Program-made: the position numbers and the translations under genes
Shown here: positions 59,866 to 64,000 of the stretch, piece by piece
How the letters are laid out: each line of letters begins with the position of its first letter
Position numbering within the stretch: position 1 is the first letter of the stretch
Notes under the pieces: generated by a model
Told to the model about the DNA's origin: nothing
Databases searched by the model: none
The model's input: the letters and a program-made list of their open reading frames with translations, nothing else
Assembly (NCBI RefSeq): GCF_024758005.1
Contig: NZ_CP103288.1
Coordinates: 2,914,001 to 2,978,000, forward strand
Source of the DNA: Pseudarthrobacter sp. NS4
GTDB taxonomy: Bacteria; Actinomycetota; Actinomycetes; Actinomycetales; Micrococcaceae
DNA: 64,000 bases
Direction: 5' to 3'

Positions 59866-60603
59866 ATGCCTGCACACCCGAACCGCGTCCGCCGGAAAAC
59901 CCGTGGGTTCCTTCACCTTAACCGGCGGCCGGGTCCTTCTAGCCGTTCCGGCACCAGCCGTCCGGCTGTGCGGTTAACCGGGTGGCTCAGCCGTAACCGG
60001 CGCCTTGCAGTCGCGCTGCTTCTCTGTGCCGCGGCGGCACTCACTGTGCACCAACTCACCCCGGCGCCGGTTTACACCGTGACCGCCCTGGCCGCTTCCC
60101 GGGATCTGCCTGCCGGCTCAGCCTTGGCGGCGGCCGACCTTGCCCATGTTCAGGTGCCGCCGGGCATGCTGGCAGACGGGTTCCTCCGCGAAGAAGGCGC
60201 GGCCGCCGGAAAGCAGCTGGCAGCCCCGTTGCGCAAGGGCCAGTTGCTGACGGACGCCCAGCTGCTGGGCCCCGGCCTGCTGACCGGCAGCCCTCCTGGT
60301 TCAGCAGCCGTTCCCGTAAGGATGGCCGATGCGTCCTCGATCCAGCTGGTTTCCCCGGGGCAGCTGGTCAACGTCGTGCTGACGGCAGGCAACGGCTTCG
60401 ACCAGCAGGAACCGTCAGAGGTCCTGGCATCAGGAGTCCCCGTGCTGTGGACGTCCACGAAGGGAAGCCAGGGCGGGCAGTGGCTCGGAACCCACGAGAC
60501 GGACGGGCTGATCGTGGTGGCCGCGGACGCTCAACAGGCAGCCCGGCTGGCCGGGGCGTCAACCCAGGGGAAGCTGTTCTTTGTCCTGGTAGGACCATCC
60601 TGA
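59866..60603 (+). CDS. SAF-domain protein of the CpaB/RcpC type
   Basis: 245 residues. A basic N-terminus, one membrane segment (about 45-62), then a SAF domain (TVTALAASRDLPAGSALAAADLAHVQVP) and the C-terminal RcpC/CpaB-like region (MADASSIQLVSPGQLVNVVLT). CpaB proteins take part in Flp/Tad pilus assembly at the outer face of the membrane; no other pilus gene is in the window, and in actinobacteria single proteins of this type are widespread, so a pilus role is not secure. Confidence 0.8.
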   Translation: MPAHPNRVRRKTRGFLHLNRRPGPSSRSGTSRPAVRLTGWLSRNRRLAVALLLCAAAALTVHQLTPAPVYTVTALAASRDLPAGSALAAADLAHVQVPPGMLADGFLREEGAAAGKQLAAPLRKGQLLTDAQLLGPGLLTGSPPGSAAVPVRMADASSIQLVSPGQLVNVVLTAGNGFDQQEPSEVLASGVPVLWTSTKGSQGGQWLGTHETDGLIVVAADAQQAARLAGASTQGKLFFVLVGPS

Positions 60604-60639
60604 CCCGCGGTGATCCCGGCAGTGGGCCGTAACTTACTG

Positions 60640-63600
60640 TTAGCCCCAGTGGGGCGGTTTCTGTTCCTTCAGCCAGGCATCGTGGTCATCGTCGCGGTCG
60701 CCCCAGGCACGGGGATCGTCCTCGGACGCTGTCTTCGGCAGGAGGCCCCCGGTTCCACCCTCGGCCACACCGGCAGAGGGTACAACCGGAGCAGCGGGGG
60801 TGTCCGTGGATGACGGTGCGCTGTTATCGGCGGCGCTGTTCTTCTCTTCTTCGGTGGCCACGTGGCCCACCTCCTTGCTGTCCAGTCCGGCCTGCATGGA
60901 CTCAACACCATGATGCCCGGCATGTGCTTCGGTGATTCCACCAGCGCGGCGCCCGGAAACCGGTCCGGGGGAATGCGTTGCGTAGGAAATCGAGGCAGGC
61001 TGTGCGGCGTCAATATCATTCAGCGCCTGATCGACGTCGTCGTCAAGGAAGCCGGCGGACGTGGCCGCCCGCGCCGGAAGCCCCATCTTTTCCAGCCCCA
61101 GGTACGCCGCAATCCGGTCAGCGCAGGCTGAGGGATCCGTGAACACCTCGATGGTCCACAGCGGCATATACCGCCAGCCCAGGCGTTCCAGCAGTTGCGG
61201 CCGCAACCGGCTCCGCTCCCGGACACTCATGGTGCGGTACTGTCCGGTGCCGTCCGACTCGATAGCCACCGGCCACGGCAGGTCGGCGTCATCCTGGCCC
61301 ATGGTGCTGAGCGGATCTGCGGCTGCCACCACGTCAATGGCGCCATCGTACTGGTGCCACACCCGTGCTCCGCGTGCACGCAGGCGGTCACCCAGGTCTG
61401 CCACCAACGGATCGGCGCCCAGTGCCTGCTCGCTGGCGGCAGCACGCGAGGCGGGAGTGCCCAGATCGGTATTACCCGATATTTCCCTGTCCAGGAGCGC
61501 ATACAGGTCCACGGCTCCATGCGTCAGCCGGGTTTGGTCCAGGTCCTCCGGCCGGAAGCACGTCAGCACGTGCATGGAGCGCCTGGCACGGGTCATGGCC
61601 AGGGCAAACTTTTCCCGGCCTCCATCGGCCGAGAGAGGCCCGAAGTTGTGCAGGGCACGCCCGTGGGGGGTGCGGCCGAAACCGGGCGAGAAAATGACAT
61701 GGTCGCGCACCAGGCCCTGGGCGCGTTCCAGGTCAACCACCCGGAAGGATTCGGGCCCGGCCCCGAAGAAACTGGCGAGGCCCGGATAGTTGGGCAGCTG
61801 GAGCCGGATGGACTCGCCGATCCGGGCAGCGTGCCGCAGGCTGGCTGTCACCACGGCCAAGGAAGTACGGGGGCGAAGGCGTGCGTGCTCGAAGACCAGC
61901 TCCACCACCCGGTTGACCTCGGCCACCACGGATTCCACGCCTTCGTGGTCGGCACTGGGCAGCCCCGTTCCGTCCGGGAGGTACTCCACCAACAGTGACC
62001 GGTCCAGACCGGTGGCAGACTGTCCCTCCGGCAGCCGGCGGAGGCTGCCGTCGTAAAAGTTCTTGCTCAGTTGCAGGACCAGGTCCTCGTCCACCGCCCG
62101 GTACACAAAGTTCAGCCGCCATACCGGCAGCACAGACGACAGTGCGTTGAAGGCGCTCTCTACGCGCTGGTGCGCCGATTCCCCCGGCGCCAGGCGCTCC
62201 ACGCCGACAGTGAAGGTACGGGGACTGGCAATCCGGGAGTCCCCGAAGGCGATGACCTGGCGGGCCCGCGCGATGGACGGCAGTACGGCCTGGAGCGAGG
62301 TGGCTTCTGCATCGAGGATGATCACGGCGTCGAAGTGCTGTCCCGCCGGGAGCAGCCCGGTCATCAGGTAGGGGCTCACGGACCAGACCGGAACCAGGGT
62401 GCCGATCAGGTCAGGTGCCTGCGCAGTCAGCGAGGAAAGGGAGACCCTGCCGTCCTTGAGCAGGCTGCGGAGGAGGTCAGCCTGCCGTGGCTGGTCCGTG
62501 ATGGCGGTCCGCCACCGCTCCGCAAGGTCCCAGCGCAGCCGGGCTGCGCCGCTGGCAATGTGGGCGTTGTCGGCCAGCCGGTACTCGGCTTCCAGTTGCC
62601 GGAGGGCGTCGCCGTCGGACATCGCGAGGTAGTCGTCGCCGCTGATCATGGCTTCGAGCGCAGACTGCCACCAGGCCAGTTCCAGCTCGGCGGCGACGGA
62701 GCCCGCAGGGACTTCCCGTTCCGCAAGATCGGCCAGGAGCTCCCCCAGCCCGTGCTCGCGCATGTTCTCCACCAGAAGCGTGCGCTCCGGGAGGGTCTTG
62801 AGCGTGTCTGTGTCCGCCACCAGCCGCTCGAGGCGTTCCATGAGGTCCTCGTACCGGACCCTGGACAGTGAACCGCCGGCTTCGGTGTGCTTCAAGGCCT
62901 CGCCCAGCTGGGCGAGCTCGCGGTCCAGTTCCCGGTACAGGGCGTTCATCTCGCCGAGCCCCGAGGGGACGGCAGGATGCCGTTGGGTGGTGGCATAGCC
63001 GGCCCAGTGGGCCCGCTGTTCCTGCACCAGGACGAGGGAGCTGTGCAGGTCGGCGATGTGGACTCCGGGCCGGACGTACTCCTTGGCCACCCTGCGCAGG
63101 CGGGACCGCTGCATGGAGGCCATCTCGATGCCGCGTTCCCGCCGCCAGGCGGAGGGAGCGGTGGCGGAGATGAGGTCCGTCACCGGCCGGTCGAAGATAT
63201 CCGGCGTGAATTTGTCCAGGCTGCCGCGCACTGCCACCAACAGCTCAAGCTGCTCGCCCCACTCGGCGAAGGATTCGCCCAGCCGGATCTCCGCGTGCTC
63301 GGCCACTGCCTTCATGCGGTCCCGCAGGACCGGCAGGCTCTTCTCCACAGACCGGACCAGTTCCTGGGCTTCCTCGGTTTCCTTGCGGGTGAGGAGCCGG
63401 GCGCCGTGCCACGGGCTGGTGGTGGAGGCCTTGCTGAAGCTGCCCAGCTCAGCCGCCCGGCGGAGCCTGCCGGCAAGCTCGTCGCGGTCACGGATGCTGT
63501 CCAGGACGCTTCTCTTCAGCCTCACGGTGGTGGCCGGGGCGGGATGGATGGACGTGAGCTCGGCAAGCGACTGCATGGCCTGGTAGGGCGAGCAACCCCA

Positions 63601-64000
63601 GCGCTGGCGGACGTTGTGCAGCGACGCTACATGGTCCATCAGGGCATGGCGGTGTTCCGTCAGGGTGTTGTGGAGGTTGCCAAGCTGCGGTTCCAGCGAC
63701 TTTTCGTTGCGGACGATGGCCCTGACCAGCTGTGCCTTCAGCTGCTGGGCCGTGACGTTCCCGGACAGCTGGAACAGGATGGAGTCGAGGCCAAGGGACT
63801 CCAGCTGGCCGGACACCTCGTTGAGGCTGGCGCGCCGGTCCCCCACCACCAGGACGGTCTTGCCGGCATCCACCAGGGCACCGATGGTGTTGATCGCCGT
63901 CTGGGTCTGTCCCGTCCCGGGCGGGCTGCTCACCACGAGGGAATCGCCGGCGCGGGCGGCGTCAATGACGTACTGCTGGTCCAAGTCCGCGTCCAGCAGG
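60640..64000 (-). CDS. superfamily I helicase-like protein with C-terminal nuclease-like domain, 5' end outside window
   Basis: The C-terminal 1119 residues, open to the right edge. The Walker A region reads SSPPGTGQTQTAI: the usual Lys is replaced by Gln. Walker B is VIILDAEATSLQ in place of DEAS/DEAT, and the following motif III is FGDSRIASP in place of GDPxQxxP. Motif VI (TRARRSMHVLTCFR) is retained. Around residues 880-990 of the visible part is a VSR/DUF559-like fold with WPVAIESDGTGQYR (Glu and Asp of the metal site) and LRPQLLERLGWRYMPLW. The last 110 residues are a low-complexity acidic tail. The altered motifs suggest weak or absent ATP hydrolysis. Confidence 0.82.
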   Translation of the reverse strand, partial: LLDADLDQQYVIDAARAGDSLVVSSPPGTGQTQTAINTIGALVDAGKTVLVVGDRRASLNEVSGQLESLGLDSILFQLSGNVTAQQLKAQLVRAIVRNEKSLEPQLGNLHNTLTEHRHALMDHVASLHNVRQRWGCSPYQAMQSLAELTSIHPAPATTVRLKRSVLDSIRDRDELAGRLRRAAELGSFSKASTTSPWHGARLLTRKETEEAQELVRSVEKSLPVLRDRMKAVAEHAEIRLGESFAEWGEQLELLVAVRGSLDKFTPDIFDRPVTDLISATAPSAWRRERGIEMASMQRSRLRRVAKEYVRPGVHIADLHSSLVLVQEQRAHWAGYATTQRHPAVPSGLGEMNALYRELDRELAQLGEALKHTEAGGSLSRVRYEDLMERLERLVADTDTLKTLPERTLLVENMREHGLGELLADLAEREVPAGSVAAELELAWWQSALEAMISGDDYLAMSDGDALRQLEAEYRLADNAHIASGAARLRWDLAERWRTAITDQPRQADLLRSLLKDGRVSLSSLTAQAPDLIGTLVPVWSVSPYLMTGLLPAGQHFDAVIILDAEATSLQAVLPSIARARQVIAFGDSRIASPRTFTVGVERLAPGESAHQRVESAFNALSSVLPVWRLNFVYRAVDEDLVLQLSKNFYDGSLRRLPEGQSATGLDRSLLVEYLPDGTGLPSADHEGVESVVAEVNRVVELVFEHARLRPRTSLAVVTASLRHAARIGESIRLQLPNYPGLASFFGAGPESFRVVDLERAQGLVRDHVIFSPGFGRTPHGRALHNFGPLSADGGREKFALAMTRARRSMHVLTCFRPEDLDQTRLTHGAVDLYALLDREISGNTDLGTPASRAAASEQALGADPLVADLGDRLRARGARVWHQYDGAIDVVAAADPLSTMGQDDADLPWPVAIESDGTGQYRTMSVRERSRLRPQLLERLGWRYMPLWTIEVFTDPSACADRIAAYLGLEKMGLPARAATSAGFLDDDVDQALNDIDAAQPASISYATHSPGPVSGRRAGGITEAHAGHHGVESMQAGLDSKEVGHVATEEEKNSAADNSAPSSTDTPAAPVVPSAGVAEGGTGGLLPKTASEDDPRAWGDRDDDHDAWLKEQKPPHWG

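Noticed and set aside
60606..60660. Terminator between the SAF-domain gene and the helicase-like gene
   Set aside because: Only a short GCCCC/GGGGC pair with a two-base loop is present; too weak to call.
1..64000. CRISPR array, rRNA operon or replication origin of the chromosome
   Set aside because: No regularly spaced repeats, rRNA-like segments, dnaA gene or DnaA-box cluster were seen.

Overview
The window reads as high-GC actinobacterial chromosome. Gene content and order (dapC next to a 7Fe ferredoxin gene, hexameric-type citrate synthase, duplicated MFS/regulator modules, a degenerate superfamily I helicase-like protein) fit the Micrococcaceae, most likely Arthrobacter or Pseudarthrobacter. 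This placement is inferred from protein resemblance only.

Core chromosome, left part (1-18.3 kb): 3' part of dapD, a membrane-anchored lysozyme-like protein, a TetR regulator divergent from galE, gltA, dapC-fdxA, typA, a secreted SGNH hydrolase, and a peptide ABC transporter operon with two substrate-binding lipoproteins, two permeases and a double ATPase.

Integrated phage-like element (18,360-28,561): an exact 18-bp direct repeat flanks 10.2 kb carrying a tyrosine integrase, an XRE repressor, excisionase-like proteins, a replication-type gene with an embedded 31-bp palindrome, a small-terminase-like gene, HNH nuclease, tape measure and an Asp-box tail protein. No large terminase, portal, capsid or lysis gene is visible. 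The attachment site is the last codons of ychF, and the ychF stop codon differs between the two junctions.

Core chromosome, middle (28.5-49.6 kb): ychF, rmuC, ispH, xseAB, ppk2, an AlaA-type aminotransferase, a four-gene osmoprotectant ABC operon, pirin, a BadF-type sugar kinase, a LysR/MFS divergent pair, two Lrp regulators beside MFS exporters, corA and a secreted HNH lipoprotein.

tRNA-Ala island (49,738-55,893): a 50-bp duplication of the 3' half of a tRNA-Ala(CGC) gene bounds a decayed island. It holds remnants of xis and int, an IS110-family transposase, an orphan kinase ATPase domain, a frameshifted HIRAN gene and two tandem paralogues of unknown function, one with an internal duplication.

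Core chromosome, right part (55.9-64 kb): a membrane protein, rimJ-like acetyltransferase, galU, 5-formyltetrahydrofolate cyclo-ligase, an FmdB zinc ribbon, a CpaB/SAF-domain protein, and the 3' part of a large helicase-like protein with altered nucleotide-binding motifs and a C-terminal nuclease-like domain.
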